From the NCBI GenBank assembly GCA_003342895.1, contig PTFA01000012.1, positions 6,614,429-6,678,428 of the forward strand: a stretch of DNA of 64,000 bases. The letters run 5' to 3'. The notes below the pieces were generated by a model. That model worked only from the letters and a program-made list of their open reading frames with translations. It did no database searches and was not told the origin of the DNA. The position numbers and the translations under genes were made by a program. This document shows positions 24,712-37,200 of the stretch, in pieces; the first letter of the stretch is position 1; every line of letters begins with the position of its first letter. Origin of the DNA: Casuarius casuarius (Eukaryota > Chordata > Aves > Casuariiformes > Casuariidae).

Positions 24712-26779
24712 TTTGTTAAGTGTAGCTACAAAATGGCCCCATTCATTACCTTTCTGTGACTTGTAAATGCACTGATTTAGCAAGTTTTTACTTTCTTCTC
24801 CTTCCCCCTGTCCTCAACTTTCTCCCTGCACCAATTGCTAACCCTAGCAAGGTTATCGCAAAGGGTGCAGCTTCGCCTGTATGGAAGATCATGGGAGTTC
24901 TCTCATGTGTTTCAGTAAGGCTGGGGTTTCATCCAGAGACTCTAACAGCAATCTTTTCTCCTGACACACTTTCATTAATGAAGTAAGAAATTTAAGCCCA
25001 AGTGTGCCCTCTGTTACACAAGTATCTCCCAATTTCCTGCAACGCAACCGGAAAGAAAAGCTTCATGGACAATCAGTCCATGTATAAGCTAGAAGGGAAT
25101 TCACCTCAGCCGTTCATGGGCTCTGCAGGTCTCAGTGAAACGCCATGCTTTCTCTTCCTCGCTCCTTTTTACATCCAGGGCGGAGGGGGCAAAACGCCCA
25201 GCAAAGCTTTGCTGTGTGCGGCAGTTGGTTTCTTGGCTGGAAGGGCACTTGCAGCATGTAGGCTTAAAGACCTACGGAAATAGCTACTGATAATAGCAAT
25301 AGCCTTCTGTCACTCATGATTGGAGACAGTAACACAGAGAATCTGAGCTAATACTAATGATCATGACCGGTGAACACGCTAAGCGTAACGGGGNAAAGGA
25401 GCCCTGCTGCTCTGCCCACGCGGTTCTGCTAATGCACTTCGACGCGAGCAGGTCCCTGCGACTCCAGGCCAGCACGCTGCTCCAGAGCGGGGATGGCAAA
25501 TAGTGCCGAGCCATGCCCTTTTCCTATGTGGTGCAGCACACGCTGGGGACTACATCAAAACCCCTAAACCCATTTTAACTGGTGAACCAAACCACACTTT
25601 AAAATAGATCTTTAGACATTAAAGATTGGAGCACCACTACATCCCCGTTCCGCTAAATCACCCATTCAACACAGGCAAATGATGCTTAGAAAAGTTAAGT
25701 ATGCTGACCGTGCAAGCAAAAAACCTAAGTCNCTTTGTCAGGAAAAGCAGTGTTAGGTTTACATTTGGGAAATACACTGGGCCCAATCCTAACAAATTGT
25801 TATAAAAGTCAGTGGTTATTTGTTAGTGCATTTTAAATAAGTGGGACTCGAAATATAAGTATGTTTTAGAGAGAGTCCCTTGCTTTTTTCTCTCATATAT
25901 ATTCTAAATATTACTTATTTCCTTTTCTAAAAAGATTATTAGAATTAGCATGGATTAAACGGAAGGGATGAAGCAAAAGGATGAAAGGCAAGAAGAGAAA
26001 GAGATTACAAAAAATGTATTTTTTTGTACTTTGCCTAATAATTGATCTAAACTGGTAAAATGATCCAGAATTTACAAATAAACCCCCAAAGTTAACCAAA
26101 CACAAAAATAAGATATTCGAGCCCATAGACTGTAGCACACTTCAACTACAATAGATGCAGAGCTCAGCAGATACAGACAAACCTACAGACGTATTTTCTC
26201 TGGAAGTCAGTTTAATGATTTGGATAATTCCTGACATTATGCGAGACAACTCTGTCCACAGAAAGAAAACTCTTTTCTCAAGAAACATGTGTAGAGGTGT
26301 GTGTGGGGGGGAGGCAAAACAGTGAAAATATGAAAGAGTGATAGATCAAAGAAAATGCGCTGTTTTCTGTAAAACCCGTACTGGGGTCCTGCCGAGGTAC
26401 TGCCCGCTGCGAGGTGGCGAGTACAGCCCCAGGCAAGCGCCTCGCCAGTCCCCTGGGCTACAACTGAGAAATCAGATCCCCTGAATTTCACCTGCCCCAC
26501 CGAGACAGTCAGAGCAGGCAGAGACCGGGCAGAGCATTAAATAAGCAGCCTGCTTTTTCCCACCCACATTTTCCCCCTGAAAGGGCATTTATTTTACTCA
26601 GTCTACCTCAGAAAGGCCATTCAAGCAGCCTGCACAACGGCTGCAGTCAGCAAGGGCACTGCAGCCAAGAAACGAATTTGACCCATATCCTGCACCATAA
26701 TGATAGTTCCTCTAATAAAGCCAGGCTGATCTATTTGAGGATTGACTTGAACTCATAAAACAAGAATTTTCCTGTTGCA

Positions 26780-26850
26780 TGACTATTATGCGATGCTGAT
26801 TTTGCAGATGATGTTTTAGCTGCCAGAGAGGTTAAGTAGCAAAATGTTCC
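26780..26850 (+). mobile_element. MIR-like ancient SINE relic
   Basis: The segment keeps the MIR core order: a TTTTGCAGATGATG block like 'TTTTACAGATGAGG', then CCAGAGAGGTTAAGTAGC like the 'CACAGAGAGGTTAAGTAAC' block. The right-hand part has decayed. The assignment is from memory of the MIR/CORE-SINE consensus. Confidence 0.45.
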
Positions 26851-29800
26851 ATCCTAACTTTGAATTTTAGTCTCATTTGAACTAATGCAGGTTCACGTTA
26901 ATCATGAACTTAGGTGCTTGGCTGAACTGTGCCCTGGGGCCCTGACTTCTGGGGAGTGGTATTTGTGAGGGCATGAAAAAACCTTCATTAACCTTGGGCA
27001 AAGCTATTTCCCACATCAAACATGGGCAAATGGAGTGGAAAAGGAATTTGGTTTGTAACAATACAGGAGCGGGACTGAATGGGTGAGACTCTAACCACAC
27101 AAGCCATTGCTTCTCTGGGAAAGCCACGTCAAAGGAAGAGGAGAGAAACAGCTTTTGTTTGAACAAAGACGGCAATTCAGCTATAAAGCTAGTAAGAGAA
27201 ACAGAAGGATGTAGTCTTACTGCAAACAGCAGACTGACTGGTGGACAGAGCTAAGTGCTTTGTAACCCAGTATACCAATCAAAATCTATAAAATATGCAT
27301 TNAAAAAAAAAGCATGGGATTTTTGATATTTTCTGAAAGTATTACTGCAAATTACAATTGACTAGTATTTTTTCCTCCGAAAACTGCATCAGCACGTTAC
27401 TGGAGTGGTGTAATTAAAGTTAACAGCTTGTACTAATCTACATTTCAGCATTAGCTCTAGTCTTTCCTACTGGTATGAATAATTGTTCTTACACTTATGC
27501 CAAGTAAATGTATTCCTGCAACAGACACCCCCCACACAAATTTTCAAAACACTGTCAATGCTATAACGTCCATAAAAAAGGAAATAAATATATGAGAAAT
27601 TAGAATGAAATGCACTGTGTTCAGTATGTTAAGGAAGGAAGAACACAACAACAGAAGCAACTACCAGAGTTATTAAATTCAGTCCATGTCACCTCAGAAA
27701 ACCATGAAATAAATGATCGGATCCCCAGAATGCCTACCTCCCAGGTCCCCTATTCCCAAGAGACTGTTTCCTAACACCTTATATCAAATGTTAAATTTGC
27801 CCTAAAAAGACAAAAAGACATAACTATGGGACATGCTGCTCTCTGCTGTGGAATATGAGTGTCTGGTGTCCCTGCAATAGGAGCACCCCAGGATGAGGGC
27901 TATGCCCTGCATCACAGAGCAATCTATTAACTGCACTTGAACCAATACTGAAAACTGCAGACTGTGAACTTGAACATATCTTCAAGATGCTCATTGGGCT
28001 GATAAACAGTTTAAAACGGTTTTCAGCTTGTGCCAATCTCCCCATGAAGGCTGAAGTCAATAATGTCTAATCGCAGCTCCTGGTAGATGCACTAAAACAA
28101 CATGCTCAATGTTATGTTATTTGTTAGACTAATGTCAGTTTTATAGAGGAAAATCTGACCTATTTTGATTTAATCAATACAATTTCTAGTCTCCCTTTTA
28201 GAGATTATTACATGAAATATCCATTACAGGCACTTAGATTTGATCAATGCAATGAATCAGAGCAGATTAATCAGATATAAAAGGTATTGATTTTACAGTA
28301 ATAAATCCCACAGCTGTCACTGCATTAACCAGAAGAGCCAGGCTGCGTACAAATAAAAATAAACTACTTCAGTAAATTAAGGAGGTAGAAATTGCTCCCT
28401 AGGATCAAGATTCCATAAAACCTTTAAACGGTTAAAAAAACGGGCACTAAAGCATGTGCTTAGAGTTAGGCATGTGTTGAAGAACATGACTGAATAGGAA
28501 CAATTTGCTGCATCACAACCTAATTGAATGCAGCGCTCCGCAGAAGCGGGGAACNGAGAGATCCTCTTACAAAGTCCATTGAATATGCAAAGCACACCTC
28601 AGCAACACACAGGAGGCCACATGCTGCCATGCCAAAGGACCCGTGCCTTTAAAGAGCCACTGTTGCTCACTTTTCACATCCTATTAGGCTTTAGCTTCGC
28701 TGCAAACAATGCCAACAAAAATGCCAATTAGCAGCAATGTGATGTGAGAGGAGCTGTGCCAAGCCCACCGACTGGTTTCACAAGGACATGTGCTAGATGG
28801 AGAAAAAATAATTTTAAGTCACTACTACACGAGGTCAGAGGCAAACATGATACCTGTGCGAAAGGCTCCGGATCCCTCTACAAATTCCCCAAGCAATGAC
28901 TTCCCAACAGAAATTCCTACGGTTTTTAAGTAAGGAGATTAAAGGGCACTCTTTCTCCAGAAAGATTTCCCATCTTTAGCTTGCCTTCTTCCAAGATCTG
29001 CCAATCTGACAACTTTCTACATCGACTTCTCTTTTCTACTATTTCAGAATAGAATATAGAGAAATACGTCAAAAGCTTTTGTCATGATTAGCCAGTATCT
29101 GTCAAAGAAATTTCGAGATGTGTGCTNTCCATTGTATAACTTTCCTTATTTTCTTACTGGGGGGTTTATCCACTCTTAAACATACAATAAAGGTGTCCAG
29201 GTGAGTAGCTCTCTACTATTATTATTGCTGTTGTAAATCAAATAAAGAAAAAAAGAATTATGACAAATTCAAAACAAGGCAGCTAGCCGGTTCAGTGAAC
29301 TGTAAGGAGATTACTCTTTTTTTTTTCTTCTTTTTTTAAATAAGTTGTGTAGAAGTATTTTTAAAAAAATTCTTTCAAACGGAAAGGGAATATTTGTCAC
29401 TTTCTTGGTTAAAGCCTTGAAGCAAAAACTGAACTGTCTTACTCGATGAATGAATATTAAACTGAAAGTCATGGTATATTGCCAATGGCTTTATTAAGCT
29501 ACCATGCTGTACCAGCCATGTAATTAATACTAATTTGAAGTGAGATCTTCAGTTTGAATTCAAGCTATTCAACTTCAAGTCATCAATGTCATAGAAATCA
29601 AATGTGTTTACATATTGGCACATTTCCCAGATATTTCATGCCCGGAACTTGTTTTACATATTACAAACAAGTTTATAGAAATTAAAAATAAAAACAGAAA
29701 AAAAAGCGCTGTCTACACAGACAGGTTTCCTCTTCTCTTTCTCCTCTCAGCCAAAGGATGAGCACNATACCAAAATAGCAACAACGCCTCAGTAATCTCA

Positions 29801-31214
29801 TGATTTAAAACCAGAACGTCTTAGGCAAATTTGGCGCTCCACCACAGCCCTCCTGCATCACCCTGGGCGGTGGGGAGTCTGCTCATCTCTGCAGCAACTC
29901 CCAGTGGCTTCAGCAGGAGGAAGGACACTATGGACAACCTCGGAGAGCTTCCTCTCGCTGAGAGTTGTGTGCTGCAGTCTACCTTCTGTTTCTTGCACCC
30001 TCCTCTGCTCTGCCCCTTGCAGAGCAAAGGTGTTAAAGACCTCATTTGGAAAATTCATGCCGAACACACACTTTTGCAAAGCCCACGGATGAATATTACA
30101 TTATAGGAGCAATATAAAACGAACGCTGCCCTGCTGGAAATGGTGCCAGTTTCAAGGCTGCAGCACTGCTAGTCCTTCTGCATGTTACACGTTTCATCTG
30201 AACCTAAGGATTTTGACACAAGCATAAGCTGTGCCACCTATTTGTTTCTGCGTGACTGATATACCCACTACTTCCTCCCTGCTAACACCTCCGGTGAGCG
30301 TGCCCACGTTCAGATTGAAACAGGAAAAGAAAAAAGATAAAAACCACCCCGTGAGCCTCCAAAACATTCTGACACCAGTAGCTGCACTTGCTCTCAGTAG
30401 GGTCTTATCTCANATCTTTTTGCAGGTCTTCTTCGCTTGCAAGTTGTGAGAGAAAATGATTACTCGTTCTGGCTGGCAATTCCCCCGCATCCCACTGCTA
30501 GCCAACAAAGCGCAACCAAGTTTAAAGAGAAAAGCAAGTGCTAGCAATAACGTTCTCTAAGTCAATGTTCTTTGACTACTTCACTAAATGAATACTTCAA
30601 GGATGCAAATAGTATGACTCTTGCGCCCACTAAATAGAGAATGACAAATGTAAATAAGCTGTCTCCGCTGTGCCCATGAGCTACATCGAGTATGAATTCA
30701 GTACAGAAATACGGTAAAAAAGTTGAAAAAATAACAGTAACAGTTTTTACAATTTACAAAGAGAGGTGATAGTCTTAATTTTTCCTGTGGCCTCAGGCTC
30801 ACAGTGTGAATCCACACGCAGTATTAATCTCCTGGACTGCCTATCCATGGGCACGGGAACAGCAGGGCACCTGAGAATGGGATTCGCAGAAACCAGGCAC
30901 TCCTGAAAGAGGTGTGCGAGGCAGGATGTGCAGCAAGACAGAGACGTCGATCTAGCCCGTGGAAGGAAATGAGGACAGGCGAGAGATTTAAATCTCACCT
31001 CCTCTCACCCCTCAGTCACCTGCCAGCTACGGGGCCTCTCCAACGCTGAGGAAGCACGATCCAGACCCCTTTCCTGATGGGTTAAAGTCAATAGTTTTCT
31101 TTCAAAACATGTTCTTTGCTTAAAACTAATGGTGGGCATTACAGCACTGACCAAACCACCCGGCCTTTTTACCCCCCAGTGCCTGAAACAGCCAGGCTCA
31201 CCATTTTTCTCACT

Positions 31215-31262
31215 TTCTAACTCACTGAGCCTCTGATTCTCTGATGCAAAGTGGAAAAGCTT
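31215..31262 (-). mobile_element. Possible MIR-like fragment (weak)
   Basis: ACTGAGCCTCTGATTCTCTG followed by ATGCAAAGTGG resembles the reverse complement of the MIR core ('GAGCCTCAGTTTCCTCATCTGTAAAATGG'). It is short and diverged, so a chance match cannot be excluded. Confidence 0.25.
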
Positions 31263-34200
31263 AGCAAGCTTCCCCTGGTCTCTGAAAGGCCTACACTTGG
31301 CTGATCTAGCAAGTTTCCAAATAAATGCATTCCCTGAGAAAGAGGAAGGAACAGACCCTCTCTCGCTTACCCAGCCGAGGAGCGCCTCAAGCCCTTGACT
31401 CCTGGCNCAGCAGACGGACCGCTTCCCCCGCTCGCTGTGGGCTGCGGCAAATTAACCACTAGCCATGGCACTCGGTAACTTCAGACATAAAATACCTAAA
31501 TCCTGCCTAAGTCTTAATTTGAAGCCCAAAGTCTTTCTCCGTATTTGAACAAGAACCCAGCAATTTTAAACAAACCCTTCAAAGCATCCTGGAAGAAACT
31601 CGTGTGAACTAAAAAGGGAGGCTACAGATGATGTTAAGCCAAACGGCTCCTTCATACACTGACACCTACTACTGTTTATTCAGTTCCATAAACAATCCTG
31701 TGACTTGAAAGGAAGTAAAAAGTAACTGTCAGGGCCCGCTGGCATCATCTTTTATATATCATGGTCACCCATGCAGAAAAACAATTCACACTTTGTTCTT
31801 GATCTAGCTCTGTTTAAAGCCAATGTGACAGCCAGAAGCGTAGTATTAAAGAACTACAAAAGGAACAATAACAGGTATGTACATCCATTTCTGTCTTCTC
31901 TCTTTTGTTTTGTTTTCTTCCTGAAAATATGCAACAAAGATTTGAAGAGAAAAAAAAATCTTAGCCTTTTTACATTTTCTTGTTGTGATTAGTTATTTCT
32001 TTCAGCAGATGAAGGGATTGATTGGAAAAAAAAATCATAAATATATACCTGGTATTTAGAACTAGTACAATTTGTCGTACCATAACATGGCATCATAACA
32101 GCTCTCCAGTTTTACTGAAAAGTTCAGATGGAAAGGCATTTTTAGTCAGAGCATTCAAAACTTTAGGTATTTCCTGATTTCCACTGAACCTCAGTAATTA
32201 ACTAACCATTTGAAGAAATCTATTACTGGCTGGATATCCAACACAACTGCTCCTCATCATAAAAGTTCAGTAAGACCAAACGTTAACTACATACGTCTTT
32301 GAGAACCCTCAGTAACTCTCAGACAAAAAATATCAGAATTGTTTTTATTAAAAGTTTTAACTTAAAAACATGATTATAAAAAAGAAGTAAACTTCCCAGG
32401 ACTTCCTCACACACATGTATATTGTACAAGGTCAACAGATGGCTCAACTCACTCATCTCAAAATTGGAGAACCTACTTCCCATCCCATTAACACCATCGG
32501 CCCAACACTATTCTCAAAATACTCCAGTCCTCTCTACTTTGCTCCTCCAAGGCTGACTATGAAAACCACATCTGGTTTACTCCTCAGCTTCACAGCTACA
32601 ATTTTTGTTACAGGAGCAGAATACGGCCAATGAGAGCTAACTAATTTTGCACATTTTTATAGTTATTCAGAAACACAGAAAATAACAGCTTTTATTCAAG
32701 AAAAGGAAAAAACCCCTACAATTGAAAAATATTAAGATAGTGGCCAAATAGATGTCAAAGTTAATATAAAACTGAAAATATACTGTATGAATAAACTATG
32801 TGTTATTCCCTGCTTAGTTTGTTAAGTCATTAACATTAGGCACAGCACTGTTGCTCATGGTAGATAAACTAAGCTGCAAAAATCTGAAAANAAGCAATTT
32901 CCTTACTACTTTTCTCATGACTGATTCTGTTGCTCTCCTCTAGTTGAAGCCTGAAATTTAACATTAAGATAGTAAGTTTTACAAGTCTGAATTATATCTT
33001 TTTCTGATAATGAGAAACAAAGCAGTTGCCACATCAAGAGGGAAGGGAAAAAAAAGAAAAAGAATTCTATTATCACCAGATAAATAAAAATAAAAATAAA
33101 GGCTGTCCTGCAAAGATCATGACCAGGCTTTTCATGGCCCACTTCACCAAATGTATCAGGAATGAGGCTACGTAAAATAAACTGCATAAAAAGCAGACAG
33201 TTTAGTGCACATTTAATTTCTCCTCTCCCTCCACTGTTTTGGCCAGGTTTGTTCCCATTGAAAAAGTGTTTCTTTCCCTCAAAAAGTGACCTATCTTGCT
33301 AAATCTCTCAGAAACCACAAGAAAAAAGGAGATTTTATGCAAAGGAAATGAAAGGCTACAGTGCGAGGCTTTGAGCCCAAGGAAAGGCTCCCATGCGACA
33401 CTGGTCCTGCCGCCATGCCCAAGCTACACTCCAGTGCTTCAACACCAGAAGATAACCTCAAACCTCCAGAGGGGAATTGACATCCTTCTTTCCCCTCCCT
33501 TAACACCCATAGGATATTTACCTCTACCTCCCCTGCAATGACGGCATGGCCAAAACCCGCTTCTTACTCTACTGCTCTCCTACCAGTCATCCTCTTCTCC
33601 ATGCTTCTGATGACTTCCTCTCTTAAGGAGCATCACCACTTCCTCCTCTCATATTCACGAGGGACCCTGACCTCCAAAGAAAGACTAAAGACTTGACACA
33701 ATATGTAAGTTCTCGAAATCCAAACTAACTGGCATCCCGTTTGGTTGCCTAACTTCGCAAACACAGCCAGCTCTACTGACATGCTAAATTAGGACAGGAG
33801 AGTAGTATAATACAAAACTTCTATTTTAACATCCACATATATGAAACACAAGATTGTACTCCACTGGAAAGCAAAGCAAAGTGTGGGGTTTTTTCCTCAT
33901 AATTTGAAGACTTTTATGACATGATTGGAAAGATACGGCCATTTTATATTTAACATAACATTTGATTCTTAGCTAAATGGCCATCATTTTCTTTTTTTTG
34001 TATTTTAGCAGTAAAAAACAAGTAAAGTGTCAGGAAAAAAAGACGTGTTTGCAGGATTAATTGTTCCCAGCAATTGTTTTTTTTATTAGCACAGAGCTGC
34101 TGGAGAACCATTTGACTTCTGCATGTTTGAGTTTCTCAAAGTATTTTCTCTGTGCTTCCCACAGTGAAGGACACTGGAGCTGTGGTGAAGTTGTAGAAGA

Positions 34201-37200
34201 GGTCACTCCATTCAAAACAACAGCTGTTTGCTTTCACTAATAAAGGAAAAAAAGAGTCTGCCCTGAGAAGTGACCATAAATAGGCACAGCACACTCTTTA
34301 CTCAGGCAAAACATGGATTTCGGTGGGAATTCTGCCACAGTTAAAGTAAGATCAAGTCTAATACTGTTCTTTCACAGGCTGTAGCAAGGAGGAAATAAGC
34401 TTAGCACAGGGAAATCCCATGGGACGTCCGTGTGATTGTTCTTTACCCAAAAGACTGGAAGGAATCTCACATGAAGCAACTCCTATGATATAGCTGCTGA
34501 GTGACTAACAGTTCATGGGACGGCTCCAAGAGGAAAAAAGTCCAAGAAAACACTGCTGCACATTAAGATGAGTGTGAGAACTTTGTTTTGTGGAGTCGGG
34601 GGAGGAAACATGAGAAAAGACTTGCCACCGCAGGAGTACAGCACGGGGGCGGTTATTCCTCCTCAGCAAATGTCTTGGGAAATCCATCCATGGGAAGCCG
34701 GGGAAGAGCTGCGTGAGGCCCCGGGGCTGAGCACTGGCCTCTGCCTAACGCACCACCAACGCCACCCTCGAGGTCTCTCCCTCCTCCGTCCCAGACAGGC
34801 TATCCAGAGCCAAAAACGTATGTCGGTCCTACTTTCAGTGCTAGTTGCCTGCCATCACTGGAAGTAAAAAACAAGACCGGGACTCTAATCCCAGTCAGCT
34901 CTGCTTTTTTCACCTTTCGTTTTATGCGTTTTCTGTGGGAGCTCTGACTCTTACTGAGCCTGGACTCTCTATACCGACACTGTCCATACCTCAAAGGCTT
35001 GGAGATTATTACTAAAAATAATCCTAATGAAAGAGTTCAGCATGAAATCTCAGGTCTATTAATAAATCAAGGTTTCTGAAATTTGTTGTTAAATGCTGTG
35101 TGGTTTGCTCATTAGAGTAACTTTAAAATTAACCTTCCTGCCAGTGGCATTAGAGAGCAAAGAAAGCCTTTTAATCAACTAAGCTCTTCATTTACATGTT
35201 CTACTTCTATCTTGAACACTGTTAGGTATTGATTACCTCAATTATTTTGTCAATAATGTGTGCACAATTACATTAAAAGTTCCATAAAAAAGCTTTTAGA
35301 AATGTTGCACAAGAAAGTCACGCAACTGCCCCAAAATCATGTTCAGAATCCCAGATTCTAAGAGGAAATAACAAACTCTTTGACCAAAAAGTACAAAAAA
35401 AATTTGAGAAAACAGATTATCAGATGAAATCACCCGATGTCTTGGACAAAAACCTACTTAAGTCAAAATCTGAATGGTCTAACTTAAGACAGGCTATTGG
35501 TTAAAAAGGTAGTTATCATCTCGGACTTAGTATTTACAAAATCTGTGTTCACAAAACTTTGAGTCCCCTGAGATTTTAGAGACATAACCATCACTCACGG
35601 AAGTTTAATAGGGCATGAAATCTGCAGAAAAGCAATCTCTTTTTTGAACACCACATTACCTTTTTTATGACCCAAAAAGTGCACAAATGGACAGGGGAAA
35701 AAAAAAAAGTTTTTCAAAATGTCCTCAGAATACAGTCATTATGCTGCTACCTGAATAAGAGCAACTCCCAAACCCCATGGACTTTTCACCGCTTTCATTA
35801 CATGAGAAAGAAAAATCAGGAGAGAGAATTTCAGAGCCATATGCAGTTGCTGTAGACCTCCCCTGTTTGTATGTAAAACAGTACATAATTTGGCCACACT
35901 CGATCAGAATAGCAGTCTAATAAGACTAATGTCCTGTCTTTAGAAATTGCCTATGCCTTACGCTTTAAAGAATGATGAAGGAAAAAACTAATTTGCCTGG
36001 ACAATTTGGCAGTGTGGTGCACAGAAAAAGACAATCCATTCCATACCTTATGGCCATCAGCCTGCATCCTTCAGCATTAAATCTCTTTATTACTATTTAA
36101 CATGTCAGGTTGGAAACATAAACATTAATTATAAAATCCTTTAGCTCACAATATGCTACATTTCCTTATTTTCATATAATTTTAGGTGCATTAAATCAGA
36201 GCACTCTGGACAGCAATTTAAATTTGCACTGGCAAAGGACAAAGTTTTATTTGTTTTTTTCAAAAAAAAATTATAATTGTAAGCTTTTCAGGATAGATAT
36301 CACCTCTTTTAGGCAGTTTTCAGCCCTGCAACACAGAGAATTTTATTTTTAGGTAATGAAGACTGGTAGTTGCAATGTAATAAGATGCTCAAATTTCAAA
36401 TAAGATCCTCATTTTACCTAGCAGAATGCTATGGACATGATGTAGTCCTCAAAAGGAAAGAGCATCATGGTTGCATAGGTGGCAATGAGCCTGTTATCTC
36501 CACAGTATAAAAATCTCTGTCTTCCAAAACAGCTTAACGGCCTCTTTTAGCTTATTAAACATAAAATTGCACCTTTTATTCGTCTCCATAAGAATATGTT
36601 TTCAAGTTCAGGACACTACTTCAGTAGATCCTCCTGCTATTATGTCTTTGGCATGGTCTAACAAAATCTCAATGTTTCAGTTATTATGACTTTGGAAGGA
36701 TTTCAAGACATAAAAAGCATCATAAGAGCCATACCGACTTTCCTGACTGATTCTTTTATCGTTAAAGTCTAATTTAAAACAGCTCTAACTACCTTCATAT
36801 AAATTACTATTTAATGTAAAACATGCATACTCAAATAAAGAGTAAAGCCGTACGGCCTTTGAAAATATCAAGGCAAAAAAAAAAGGGAACAAAAGAAGTG
36901 AATATTTATCTGTACGGAGGTTAAAAGGAGTTTGGGGACACTGCAAATACAGGACAGTGCTTGCAAATGCTACAGTCCCATGTGCATGCTCTATGCTTTT
37001 GTAGATTTTAATGAAAATCACCGAGCTATGTTCAAGGGCAAAGACAGGAAAATTGTAGCAGTGCTGGTACTCCACAAAACAAAGGTTGCACACACAGTGC
37101 ATATGCAAGTAGTTTCCTCCTGTAAAATAAAACAGGCTACAAAAAGCGCTTTTTGCAATTCAGCTTTCCTTATCATTCTTTCATCAATATCTCAAACTCT

